Notes: generated by a model from the sequence alone, not told the origin. A stretch of 64,000 nucleotides of DNA from Verrucomicrobiaceae bacterium (GCA_016795485.1 JAEUHM010000025.1:210804-274803), one strand, 5' to 3'. Counted from the first letter of the stretch, positions 56,983 through 64,000 are shown. Numbers and translations are program-made.

Positions 56983-59172
56983 ATGGATTCAACCACCGCC
57001 ACTACCCCTTTGGAACCCGAACTGCCAGACTCCGCACCAGACACTAGCCCGCTCATTCATGATGCACGGGCTGCCTTGCAGCAGTACTTCGGTTTCCGCG
57101 ACTTCCTCGATAACCAAGAGAACGTCATCTCCGGCATCCTCTCCGGGCGCGATACCCTGGTCATCATGCCCACCGGCGGTGGTAAGTCCCTCTGCTACCA
57201 ATTGCCCGCCATGGTCATGGAAGGCGTCACCGTTGTGGTCTCGCCACTCATCGCGCTCATGAAGGACCAAGTCGATGCCCTTCAGGCCAAAGGTATCCCC
57301 GCTACCGTCATCAATAGTACCCTCAGCCCCTCGGAGCAGATGGACCGCATCTCCGCGCTGCGTGCGGGTCATTTCAGGCTCGTCTATGTCGCTCCAGAGC
57401 GCTTCCGCCAGCGCTCCTTCGTGGACAGCTTGCGCTCGGTAGACATCGCCCTCTTTGCTGTAGATGAAGCGCACTGTCTCTCGCAGTGGGGACATGATTT
57501 CCGCCCAGACTACCTTCGGCTGCGTGAAGCTCTGGAGAAGCTAGACCGTCCCCAAGTCGTAGCCCTCACTGCCACCGCCACCGCAGATGTCCGTAGCGAC
57601 ATCCTGAAGCATCTCGACATGCGGGAGCCGTTCGTCACCGTCTCCGGTTTCGCTCGGCCAAACCTCAGCTTCAACATCCTACAGACCAAGTCCCACGACG
57701 ACAAGTATCGCCGCCTGGAGGAGATCGTGAACCTCCACCGCACCGGCATCGTCTACTGCTCCACTCGCAAGCGTGTGGAAGAAGTGTGTGACCAACTCGC
57801 CGAGCGCGACATGAGCGTCATCGCCTACCACGGCGGCATGGATGAAAAGGAGCGCGACCGTGCTCAGGAGCTCTTCATCTCGCGCAAAAAAGACATCGCC
57901 GTGGCTACCAACGCCTTCGGCATGGGCATCGACCGCAGTGATGTGCGCTTCGTCATCCACTTTGATGTTCCAGGCTCCATCGAGGCTTATTATCAGGAAG
58001 CAGGACGCGCTGGACGTGATGGCGAGCCCGGTCACTGCGAGCTCTTCTTCAACTTTGCCGACACACGCACCCAGGAGTTCTTCATTGAAGGCAGCAATCC
58101 CTCCTTTGAAGTCATCCGCGATATCTATCAGACCCTGCTCAACCTCTCTGATGAGAAAAACGAGGTAGAAGCCTCCATCGACGACATCACCAACAAGACC
58201 GGGCTCAAGAATAGCATGGCCGTCTCCTCCGCCCTCTCCCTGCTCAACCGGGAAGGCTACATCGAGCGCTACGACATCCCCGGCAAACGCATCCGCGGCA
58301 CCCGCATGCTCCAGCCCAACGTACGCGCCAGAGACCTCCAGCTCGACAAGCAAGCCCTCCAGGAAAAATACAAACGCGACCTCTCCAAGCTCAAGGCCAC
58401 CATCGACTTCTGTTATGCCAACGAGTGCCGCCAGGCCCAGATCCTCCGCTACTTCGGTGAGGAACATCCAGAGACCTGCGGCTCCTGCGACATCTGCCAA
58501 AAGGACAGCACCGCCCCACCACGCCCCGGCACCGCTGAGGAGATCCTCATGCTCCGTCAGGCGCTCAGCGGCATCGCCCGCATGTCCTGGAAGCGCAAAG
58601 ATGGCAACTACGGCGGCCGCTATGGCAAAGGCCGCATCATCGCCATGCTCACCGGCTCACGATCCAAAGACGTGCTGGATGCACGGCTAGACCAGCTCTC
58701 CACCTACGGCTGCCTCAAGTCCCTCGGAGCCCCCGCCTTGCAAATGCTCTTTCAGGAGCTAGAGCGGCACGAGTTCATCGAGACCAACCCTGGCGAATAC
58801 CCCACCCTCGCCCTAACAGACAAAGGCGTCTTCGCCATGAAGCACGGTACCCAGGAGAAACTCCGCTGGCCCGTAGTATCGTCCGCCTCCCTTCCCTTCA
58901 ATCCCACCACCAGCCCCGAGATCAAGACCCGCGAGCTCGGCTGGGATGACGCCCTCTTCAACAAACTCAAGCGCCTCCGCACCGCCCTAGCAGAGTCCAA
59001 CGGGAAACTCTCTTCCAGAATCCTCAGCAATGCAGTCCTGGAATCCCTCACTCGCCTCCAACCCACCACCGTCGAGAGAGCGCTCAGAATCCGTGGCATT
59101 GGCGTGCGAAAAGCCGCCAACTACCTCCCCGACTTCATTCGCGTCATCCAGCAGCACAAAGACGGAAAGTGA
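56983..59172 (+). CDS. recQ: ATP-dependent DNA helicase RecQ
   Basis: A 729-residue RecQ. The order is helicase core (Walker A MPTGGGKSLCYQLP; DEAH box AVDEAHCLSQWGHDFRPDY; motif VI QEAGRAGRDGEPG), RecQ zinc-binding (CYANECRQ and CGSCDIC), winged helix, and an HRDC domain at the end (LFNKLKRLRTALAES through LRIRGIGVRKAANYLPDF). It unwinds DNA in recombination and replication-fork repair. The ATG at 56983 is used; a TTG at 56965 would add six residues. The sirtuin gene follows after 9 bp and may be cotranscribed. Confidence 0.95.
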   Translation: MDSTTATTPLEPELPDSAPDTSPLIHDARAALQQYFGFRDFLDNQENVISGILSGRDTLVIMPTGGGKSLCYQLPAMVMEGVTVVVSPLIALMKDQVDALQAKGIPATVINSTLSPSEQMDRISALRAGHFRLVYVAPERFRQRSFVDSLRSVDIALFAVDEAHCLSQWGHDFRPDYLRLREALEKLDRPQVVALTATATADVRSDILKHLDMREPFVTVSGFARPNLSFNILQTKSHDDKYRRLEEIVNLHRTGIVYCSTRKRVEEVCDQLAERDMSVIAYHGGMDEKERDRAQELFISRKKDIAVATNAFGMGIDRSDVRFVIHFDVPGSIEAYYQEAGRAGRDGEPGHCELFFNFADTRTQEFFIEGSNPSFEVIRDIYQTLLNLSDEKNEVEASIDDITNKTGLKNSMAVSSALSLLNREGYIERYDIPGKRIRGTRMLQPNVRARDLQLDKQALQEKYKRDLSKLKATIDFCYANECRQAQILRYFGEEHPETCGSCDICQKDSTAPPRPGTAEEILMLRQALSGIARMSWKRKDGNYGGRYGKGRIIAMLTGSRSKDVLDARLDQLSTYGCLKSLGAPALQMLFQELERHEFIETNPGEYPTLALTDKGVFAMKHGTQEKLRWPVVSSASLPFNPTTSPEIKTRELGWDDALFNKLKRLRTALAESNGKLSSRILSNAVLESLTRLQPTTVERALRIRGIGVRKAANYLPDFIRVIQQHKDGK

Positions 59173-59181
59173 TTCACCGCC

Positions 59182-59895
59182 ATGGCCGCCAAACCACGAA
59201 TCGTCATCCTCACCGGAGCCGGAGTCTCCGCCGAGTCAGGCGTACCCACCTTCCGCGGCAGTGACGGGCTATGGGAAGGCCACCGCATCGAAGACGTAGC
59301 CACCCCCAGAGCCTTTGAGCGCAATCCCGCCCTGGTACAGACCTTTTACAACCAACGCCGCGCTGCCCTCAAGAACGTCCAGCCCAACGCCGCCCACCTC
59401 GCCCTCGCCGAGTTAGAGAAAGCCCTCGGAGAACGCCACGTCACGCTCATCACCCAGAACGTCGACGACTTGCATGATCGCGCTGGCTCCCAGAACCTCA
59501 TGCACATGCACGGCGAGCTGCTCAAGGCCCGCTGCGTGGTATGCGAAAACGTCTGTCACTGGGACGAAGACATCCAGCCCACGTCCCCCTGCCCTTTTTG
59601 TCAGCGCACCGGCACCCTCCGCCCCCACATCGTCTGGTTTGGAGAGATGCCCCTCTACATGGAAGAAATCGAGACCGCCCTCTACGGCGCGGATCTCTTT
59701 GTCGCCATCGGCACCTCAGGCAAAGTCTATCCCGCCGCCGGCTTCGTCCGCCTCGCCAAAGCCGCCGGAGCCCACACCATCGAGTTCAACCTAGAGCGAA
59801 GTGACATCTCCCCCGAGTTCAAAGAACACCGCATAGGCCCCGCCGGCCACCTAGTCCCCACCTGGGTAGAAGAAGTCATCCAAGCCCATCCGTGA
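59182..59895 (+). CDS. cobB: NAD-dependent protein deacylase (sirtuin, CobB-type)
   Basis: A 237-residue sirtuin. NAD-binding GAGVSAESGVPTFRGSDGLW, catalytic His110 in LMHMHGELL, TQNVDDLHDRAG and the zinc knuckles CVVC (118-121) and CPFC (137-140) are present. Tyr56 and Arg59 in FYNQRR match the Tyr-x-x-Arg pair of sirtuins that remove succinyl and other acidic acyl groups, so desuccinylation is likely besides deacetylation. It follows recQ by 9 bp, and the composite repeat begins 15 bp after its stop. Confidence 0.94.
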   Translation: MAAKPRIVILTGAGVSAESGVPTFRGSDGLWEGHRIEDVATPRAFERNPALVQTFYNQRRAALKNVQPNAAHLALAELEKALGERHVTLITQNVDDLHDRAGSQNLMHMHGELLKARCVVCENVCHWDEDIQPTSPCPFCQRTGTLRPHIVWFGEMPLYMEEIETALYGADLFVAIGTSGKVYPAAGFVRLAKAAGAHTIEFNLERSDISPEFKEHRIGPAGHLVPTWVEEVIQAHP

Positions 59896-59910
59896 CAACC
59901 CAGCAGGCAA

Positions 59911-60095
59911 TGGCAGAAGAATGAAGGCAAAAGCATAATAAACAGGCCCCAACGGAAAACATTCTACTGCCACCATTCTCCTGCCATCCACTCCCCCGTA
60001 ATAAACCGGCGACATTGGCAGAAGAATGACGACAAAAGAATCACAACCAGGCCCCAACCAAAGAACCCATTCTTCTGCCACCACTCTCCTGCCAT
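59911..60095. repeat. Composite palindromic repeat, copy A
   Basis: Two palindromic units (59911-59986 and 60016-60095) joined by a 29-bp linker. In each unit a left half built on GGCAGAAGAATG faces a right half built on CATTCTACTGCC and CATTCTCCTGCC; the second unit ends in the perfect complement CATTCTTCTGCC. A CAGGCCCCAAC core lies in the middle of each. The linker TCCACTCCCCCGTAATAAAC is also found in copy B at 63133-63288. Copy A sits between cobB and the 3' end of the convergent rhodanese gene. Such elements may act as bidirectional terminators or as REP-like mobile units. Confidence 0.85.
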
Positions 60096-60101
60096 CTAAG
60101 C

Positions 60102-61022
60102 TCACCTCGCGTCACCTGCGGCCGTGCCACCCGTTTCGGCGGGGAGGGACTTATTCTCCAGCCAGACGTATTCCTTCCAGGAGCCCTCATACAGGCGGAC
60201 GTTCGGGTATTTGAGCACATGCTTCAGGGTGAAGTAAATGAGACTGCCTTCACGTGAAGTACCGCAGTAGCAAATGATGCTCTTATCCGCTGTGATACCC
60301 GCGCGCTCCAACTCAGCTTTCATCGCATCCAGCGGCTTGAACTGATGAGTGTTGTCACTCTCCATGAGGCGAGCCCAATGAAAGCTGATGGCTCCAGGGA
60401 TGTGACCCTTGCGCAACCACACGTCATCATTGCCTTGATACTCATTCAGCGGACGCGCATCGATCAGCACATTGCCCGGCTTGCTAACGTGCGCTTGCAC
60501 CGTTTTGACATCGACCCCGATGCTGGGGTCACCTTTCTCGGGGAGTTTGCCCGCTGGATTGCCAAAGTAATCTTTTGCAGGCTGCAGTCCCGCCTTCACC
60601 CATCCCGCAAGGCCGCCATCGACGACCCGGATGTTCTGCACGCCAAACTTCTCCAGCACATACACCACCATGCTGGTGCTCAAGATCTCGTCATTGGGCA
60701 ACTTATCGCCCGTGGCGTAAACAAGATGCAGGCGATCTTTGTCCACCCCGGCACGGACCAGCAGAGCGCGCGTAATGTCGTCTGGAAGGTATTGCACAGG
60801 CACAGCTTCGTTGGTGCCGCGCAAGGTATCGAAGTTGATGTGGTGTGCCGTAGGCAAGTGACCGCGGAAGTAGTCTTTGTAGCCGCCACGTGTATCCAGC
60901 ACGATGGGGCGCTGATCTGCATCCGCGTTCTCGATGAGTTTCTTGGCTTCTAACGGTGAAATGAGGCCAATATCTGCCTGAGCAGCAGTGGCGATGAGAA
61001 GGAGTGTAAGGATGGCTTTCAT
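60102..61022 (-). CDS. Periplasmic two-domain rhodanese (sulfurtransferase)
   Basis: A 306-residue protein with a signal peptide (MKAILTLLLIATAAQA), so it acts in the periplasm. The N-terminal rhodanese domain (PIVLDTRGGYKDYFRGHLPTA) has no catalytic Cys; the C-terminal one has Cys253 in SIICYCGTSREGS. This is the standard arrangement of thiosulfate or mercaptopyruvate sulfurtransferases. The ATG at 61022 is used; upstream codons in the open frame precede the signal peptide. It follows the barrel gene by 43 bp, so with the transporter gene it probably makes one transcript moving away from arsR. The context suggests handling of thiosulfate or a related sulfur compound. Confidence 0.88.
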   Translation of the reverse strand: MKAILTLLLIATAAQADIGLISPLEAKKLIENADADQRPIVLDTRGGYKDYFRGHLPTAHHINFDTLRGTNEAVPVQYLPDDITRALLVRAGVDKDRLHLVYATGDKLPNDEILSTSMVVYVLEKFGVQNIRVVDGGLAGWVKAGLQPAKDYFGNPAGKLPEKGDPSIGVDVKTVQAHVSKPGNVLIDARPLNEYQGNDDVWLRKGHIPGAISFHWARLMESDNTHQFKPLDAMKAELERAGITADKSIICYCGTSREGSLIYFTLKHVLKYPNVRLYEGSWKEYVWLENKSLPAETGGTAAGDAR

Positions 61023-61065
61023 GGTTGAACGGTGATTTGGGTTTATGGAGTGGTGGAGGGATGCG

Positions 61066-61749
61066 TTAGAAGGTGAAAACGAAGTTGATCTTCGCGATGG
61101 CGCTGACCTGGCCTTCATCTGGGAGGTTAACCCAGCTCTCGAGCACGATGTGCTTGGTAAGGTCATACTTGGCTCCGAGGGCGGTCATCGTGCCGTCTCC
61201 ATCACGAGTCTGCACGATGTCGGCATTGAGGTTGAGGTTCCGATCGAAGACCTTGAAGTTGCGGTCGATGCCGAACAAGAAACTGTTGCCATTGGTTTGC
61301 AGCCCGTAGCCCGCATGAAGGCGAAAGAGGCCAAAGTCATGACTCAGCATCGCATAGGTGAACGGATCTCCAGCACGATCCATGTCCGTGACGGCTACTC
61401 CGGCGATCCCGAGCGTGAACATGCCATGCTCCCACGGCGAGAAGCGCGCTTTGGTTTGGAAAAACAGCGGCCCGCTTTGATCCACCCCAATTGGGCTATC
61501 CAGACCCCACTCAAGGTGAAACGGCTCAAAGTCCCAGCCCGTCTTGAACCCCATCCAGAAGGAATGCTTGCCATCGCCATTGGCAGCGAACTGATTCAGC
61601 CCGCCAAAGCTGCTAAAAGCCTGCACGGCCACCGTGCGATGCGGCACCGTATCGGTAGTGGGGATGTTGTTCAGGCCGCTTGGCGTGCCAAAGACGGAGC
61701 CGGCGAGCGCAAATGCGGCCAGGACGAGTTTCTTTGTGTTGGTTCTCAT
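61066..61749 (-). CDS. Predicted outer-membrane beta-barrel protein
   Basis: A 227-residue protein with a signal peptide (LVLAAFALAGSVFGTPSG), alternating beta strands rich in aromatic residues at turns (FWMGFKTGWDFEPFHLEWGLDS; ALGAKYDLTKHIVLESWVNL), and a C-terminal phenylalanine in KINFVFTF, the usual recognition end for BAM. The size fits an 8-10-strand barrel or small porin. It starts by ATGA overlap with the transporter gene. It could give the substrate of that transporter a path through the outer membrane; this is inference. No named family was recognised. Confidence 0.75.
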   Translation of the reverse strand: MRTNTKKLVLAAFALAGSVFGTPSGLNNIPTTDTVPHRTVAVQAFSSFGGLNQFAANGDGKHSFWMGFKTGWDFEPFHLEWGLDSPIGVDQSGPLFFQTKARFSPWEHGMFTLGIAGVAVTDMDRAGDPFTYAMLSHDFGLFRLHAGYGLQTNGNSFLFGIDRNFKVFDRNLNLNADIVQTRDGDGTMTALGAKYDLTKHIVLESWVNLPDEGQVSAIAKINFVFTF

Positions 61750-62693
61750 GGGGAAATGATTTTGAAGACGACTGCGGCGACTAAGGCGGACACCGGCAGC
61801 GTGATGACCCACGCGGCCAGCACCGGGACGACAGTCCGCCACTTCGCCTGATGGGTGGTGATTCCGATCCCTAGCAGCGCCCCAACACTCACGTGCGTGG
61901 TTGAAACCGGCAGTCCATGCACGCTGGCAGTCGTCACGAGCAACGCGGTGGCGAGATTTGCCGCAAATCCCTGGCCGGGGTTCATGTCGGTGATCTTGTG
62001 GGCGAGCGTATCCGCCACATGCCTAGCACTGATGAGTCCACCGAGAGCCATCGCCCCAGCCACGAGGATCATCCCCGCGCTGTTTTGGAACCAACCAATG
62101 CCCAGCAGCAGCGCGGCCATTTTGGGCGTGTCATTCAGCCCGCGAGCAAAGCACACCGCACCCGCACTGAGGAAGTGCACGGCATCCAGCGTGCGCGTGC
62201 GGTGATCTGGTGCGAGGCGCACAGCTTTCAACCCAAGGTAAAGCACCGAGCCCGCAGCCACAGCAATCAGCGGACTCATCAACAGCGGCTGCAAAAACGC
62301 CTCCCACAGTTTCCCCACGTTCACCTCACCCGCCATCCAGCCCGCGCCCAGCAGTCCACCGGTCAGCATGTGCGTCGTAGACACAGGAAATCCAAAGCGC
62401 GTGGCCAACACCCCAGTCAACCCAGCTCCACCCGCCACAGCCAACAGAAAAGCCGGTTGAGCAATCAGGTTATCCGGGACCAACCCCTTCCCCGAGAACG
62501 CCTTCAACATCGTCGCCGCCAACCCCACTGCAGCTAGGCAACCTGCAGCCGTCGTGATCGCAGCCCAATGCACCGCCGTGCGGTAAGTCGTCGTCCCGCT
62601 GCCATACAGAGAGGCCACTCCTTTGAAATTAGCGTTCGCTCCATTGGCATAAGCGACAGCCAGGGCAGCAATGAGAATGGAGGCGGTGAGCAC
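61746..62693 (-). CDS. PiT-family anion permease
   Basis: A 315-residue inner-membrane transporter of the PiT (PF01384) family, which includes phosphate carriers and the CysP-type sulfate permease. The two repeats show NGANANFKG at residue 17 and FARGLNDTPKM in the second half, and each is followed by the conserved PVSTTH block (FGFPVSTTHMLTGG; HGLPVSTTHVSVGALLG). The first repeat has Asn where Pi carriers usually have the Asp of GANDVANA. The GTG at 62693 (MLTASILIAALAVAYANG) is chosen as it starts the first helix; upstream is the promoter region with operator dyads. Phosphate or sulfur oxyanion is the likely cargo. Confidence 0.85.
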   Translation of the reverse strand: MLTASILIAALAVAYANGANANFKGVASLYGSGTTTYRTAVHWAAITTAAGCLAAVGLAATMLKAFSGKGLVPDNLIAQPAFLLAVAGGAGLTGVLATRFGFPVSTTHMLTGGLLGAGWMAGEVNVGKLWEAFLQPLLMSPLIAVAAGSVLYLGLKAVRLAPDHRTRTLDAVHFLSAGAVCFARGLNDTPKMAALLLGIGWFQNSAGMILVAGAMALGGLISARHVADTLAHKITDMNPGQGFAANLATALLVTTASVHGLPVSTTHVSVGALLGIGITTHQAKWRTVVPVLAAWVITLPVSALVAAVVFKIISP

Positions 62694-62710
62694 GAGGCGA
62701 GCGAGAGTTA

Positions 62711-62774
62711 ATATGCTTAGTTCGGCATATAACGAACGAGCGCAAGACCTTATTTGCGCATTTTGGCATATAAT
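62711..62774. promoter_or_regulatory. Divergent promoter with twin dyads, candidate ArsR operators
   Basis: Two inverted repeats with the same layout, 6-bp arms around an 8-base spacer: ATATGC...GCATAT at 62711-62730 and GCGCAA...TTGCGC at 62740-62759. A TATAAT at 62769-62774 fits a -10 element for arsR; the second dyad would lie over its -35 to -10 spacer. GGCATATAA also occurs twice as a direct repeat, at 62724 and 62765. Matched dyads between a divergent arsR and its target are the usual ArsR operator arrangement. The exact binding site is not proven. Confidence 0.6.
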
Positions 62775-62817
62775 GGCTTCGCTTGCCGCCATCCCCTGCC
62801 TCCGCTAGCTATGCAGA

Positions 62818-63123
62818 GTGAAAAAGTTCAACTGCATCCCTGCCATGAAGGCGCTGAGCGACGAGAGTCGCCTGCGTATCATTCGTTTGCTGATGCAAGG
62901 CCAGCACAGCGTGAACGAGATCGGCGAGTCCGCAGGCCTAACCCAATACAACGTCTCCAAACACCTCCGCATCCTCCGGGAGGCAGGCCTTGTGGAGCAA
63001 GAGAAGAGCCGCCAACAAAGACTCTACTCCCTCGCCGCAGCCTTCACCGAGCATCTGGCAGAAAACAAAAACGTCCTCGATCTAGGCTGCTGCCAGTTCG
63101 ACTTCACCAAACTGCCCAAGTAA
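62818..63123 (+). CDS. ArsR/SmtB-family transcription regulator
   Basis: A 101-residue winged-helix repressor (ALSDESRLRIIRLLMQ; VNEIGESAGLTQYNVSKHLRILREAGLVEQEKSRQQRLY). The start is a GTG at 62818. The arsenic CxxC or zinc ligands of classical ArsR/SmtB are missing. Three cysteines remain, Cys6 and the pair Cys91-Cys92 in LDLGCCQFDF at the C-terminus, so a thiol-based or C-terminal metal sensor is plausible. It diverges from the transporter gene and should repress it and itself. The signal could be a metal, persulfide or sulfur species. Confidence 0.9.
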   Translation: MKKFNCIPAMKALSDESRLRIIRLLMQGQHSVNEIGESAGLTQYNVSKHLRILREAGLVEQEKSRQQRLYSLAAAFTEHLAENKNVLDLGCCQFDFTKLPK

Positions 63124-63132
63124 CCCCCAGAC

Positions 63133-63288
63133 TTGGCAACAGAATAGCCAAGAGGCCCAAAAAAACATTCTACTGCCACCATTCTACTGCCATCCACTCC
63201 CCCGTAATAAACCGGCAACATTGGCAACAGAATAACAAATAGGCCCCAACCAACGAAAACATTCTGCTGTCACCCATTCTGTTGCCAA
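63133..63288. repeat. Composite palindromic repeat, copy B
   Basis: The second copy of the composite repeat, in the same orientation as copy A. The first unit spans 63133-63192 and the second 63221-63288, with the same linker (TCCACTCCCCCGTAATAAAC, then CGGCAACAT). Here the arms read TTGGCAACAGAAT and ATTCTGTTGCCAA, a perfect 13-bp palindrome around AGGCCCCAAC. It starts 10 bp after the arsR stop. Copies A and B thus bracket the four genes from rhodanese to arsR. It may end the arsR message or mark a mobile unit. Confidence 0.85.
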
Positions 63289-63304
63289 CCAAACTCCCGT
63301 TCCG

Positions 63305-63562
63305 CTAGCGTCTCATCGCTAGGATCAGCTCATCGAGCTTTTGCAGCACTGCCTGCATCTGATTCTGATCATAGGCAGCGTCAGCGTTCATGTTCAGCGT
63401 GGAGACTTGGTTCGTGTTGGCGCTGGTGCCCTGGATGGCGGTATTTAGCTCATCCGTCGTGGCACGGGTCTGGATGTCGTCGTTGAGGGCATTGAGTTGG
63501 TCCCGCATCACCTGAGAGGAGAGCGAGGAGCCATTGGCGGGTTGGGCAGGGTCAAAGGGCAT
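63305..63562 (-). CDS. Small helical protein of unknown function
   Basis: An 85-residue protein without signal peptide. It has Asn-, Gln- and Ala-rich helices with heptad-like spacing (QVMRDQLNALNDDIQTRATTDELNTAIQGTSANTNQVSTL; QAVLQKLDELILAMRR) that suggest a coiled coil. Similar small proteins occur near phage tail genes, but nothing else phage-like is here. It sits between repeat copy B and the 22-bp tandem array. The family is not recognised. Confidence 0.6.
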   Translation of the reverse strand: MPFDPAQPANGSSLSSQVMRDQLNALNDDIQTRATTDELNTAIQGTSANTNQVSTLNMNADAAYDQNQMQAVLQKLDELILAMRR

Positions 63563-63633
63563 GGATTTGAGGTGGTTAGAGATTGTTAAATAGGAGCGCG
63601 GACACTGCTGTCCGCCTCATCGAGAGTGCTTCC

Positions 63634-64000
63634 AGGGTGGAGCAGCTCGGGGTGCATGGTTCGTTTTGGATGGTTTTCTGGCATCCGGGACCACCTCTCG
63701 GGGTGGTGAGCCGCGCCCTCAGGGGTGGTTCGTCGGAGCCTTTGGGGTGGTGAGTCGATGCCCTGGAGGTGGTTCATCGCACCCCGTGAGCACCCGTGCG
63801 GGACCCCTCGGGCACCCTCGCGGGACCCCTGGAGCACCCTTGCGGGACCTCGGAGGCTGCGGCTCACCACCTTCAGGGGTCCCGGGCACCACCTCCGGGG
63901 GTGCCGTTGACCACCCCCAGGGGTGGTCATCACCAGCCCTCAGGCCCCCGTTGACCACCCTTTGGGGTGGTTATCACCTGCCTTGGGGGTGGTAATACCC
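63634..64000. repeat. Tandem array with exact 22-bp period, GC-rich
   Basis: From 63700 to the window end the octamer GGGGTGGT or a relative recurs exactly every 22 bases: at 63700, 63722, 63744, 63766 (GAGGTGGT), 63788 (GAGCACCC), 63810 (GGGCACCC), 63832, 63854, 63876 (GGGGTCCC), 63898 (GGGGTGCC), 63920, 63942, 63964 and 63986. Units at 63634, 63656 and 63678 are weaker. Facing arms such as ACCACCCC-CA-GGGGTGGT (63910-63927) and ACCACCC-TTT-GGGGTGGT make hairpins across unit joints. Twenty-two is not a multiple of three, so this is not a protein repeat. No gene is convincing here. The array continues beyond the right edge. Confidence 0.85.

Noticed and set aside
57679..58500. A 273-codon minus-strand frame inside recQ
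   Set aside because: It is the antisense of conserved RecQ domains and shows no family motif.
63586..64000. Long open frames on both strands across the 22-bp array
   Set aside because: They are open because the repeat lacks stop codons by chance in several frames; Gly/Trp/Arg/Pro-rich products with no start context are typical repeat artefacts.
63634..64000. CRISPR array
   Set aside because: There are no constant repeats with unique spacers; all 22-bp units are degenerate versions of each other and no cas gene is present.

Overview
The window looks like a chromosomal segment of a Verrucomicrobiota bacterium, probably near Prosthecobacter/Verrucomicrobium. The evidence is gene content. There are two DUF1501 proteins, one DUF1800 protein, one DUF1549/DUF1553 protein carrying a CAQCH motif, a multihaem exported cytochrome next to a PVC-type beta-propeller, exported TIM-barrel and Gfo/Idh proteins with twin-arginine-like leaders, and a large parallel beta-helix protein. 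These combinations are typical of Planctomycetes and Verrucomicrobia. Genes are densely packed, often with 4-bp ATGA overlaps. I saw no rRNA, tRNA, IS element or CRISPR array. The taxonomic call is inference; no marker gene was compared.

Layout. 1-6212: a partial exported protein, bioB, divergent plsX-fabH, and a membrane sulfatase-superfamily enzyme. 6274-12536 (minus): eno-ftsB-tolR-tolA-tolB-pal followed by a DUF1501 gene; this joins glycolysis, division and the Tol-Pal envelope system, but no tolQ is present. 12820-19443 (minus): an apparent operon of DUF2157 membrane protein, GDYXXLXY protein, parvulin, 3-hydroxyisobutyrate-dehydrogenase-like enzyme, YgfZ, a lipoprotein and a cyclophilin. 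19614-26740: exported proteins of unknown function, a DUF1800/DUF1501 pair, two small unknown genes and a DUF4412 protein. 26877-33164: a XylR-type regulator divergent from PfpI/DJ-1, an exported TIM-barrel protein, a five-haem cytochrome and a beta-propeller. 33190-41616: xerD, a zinc ribbon, an orphan GspF, accD, comF, a CoA-binding protein, a class III aminotransferase, a Mn-type pyrophosphatase with CBS domains, and leuD. 41726-47473 (minus): two TPR proteins, ExbB and two ExbDs, a candidate energised envelope machine. 47716-56045: aat, DUF1549/1553, Gfo/Idh, a UbiA-like membrane protein and the beta-helix protein. 56239-59895: clpP with a strong terminator, recQ and a sirtuin.

59911-64000 is the most unusual part. 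An ArsR-type regulator diverges from a PiT-family transporter, an outer-membrane barrel and a periplasmic rhodanese. The four genes are bracketed by two direct copies of a composite palindromic repeat, and twin dyads lie in the divergent promoter. I read this as a candidate sulfur- or oxyanion-uptake module. The right edge carries a GC-rich tandem array with an exact 22-bp period that continues past the window.

Most starts were chosen from signal peptides, family lengths or overlaps. Where the longest frame started upstream at a less likely codon, the shorter start is given and explained.
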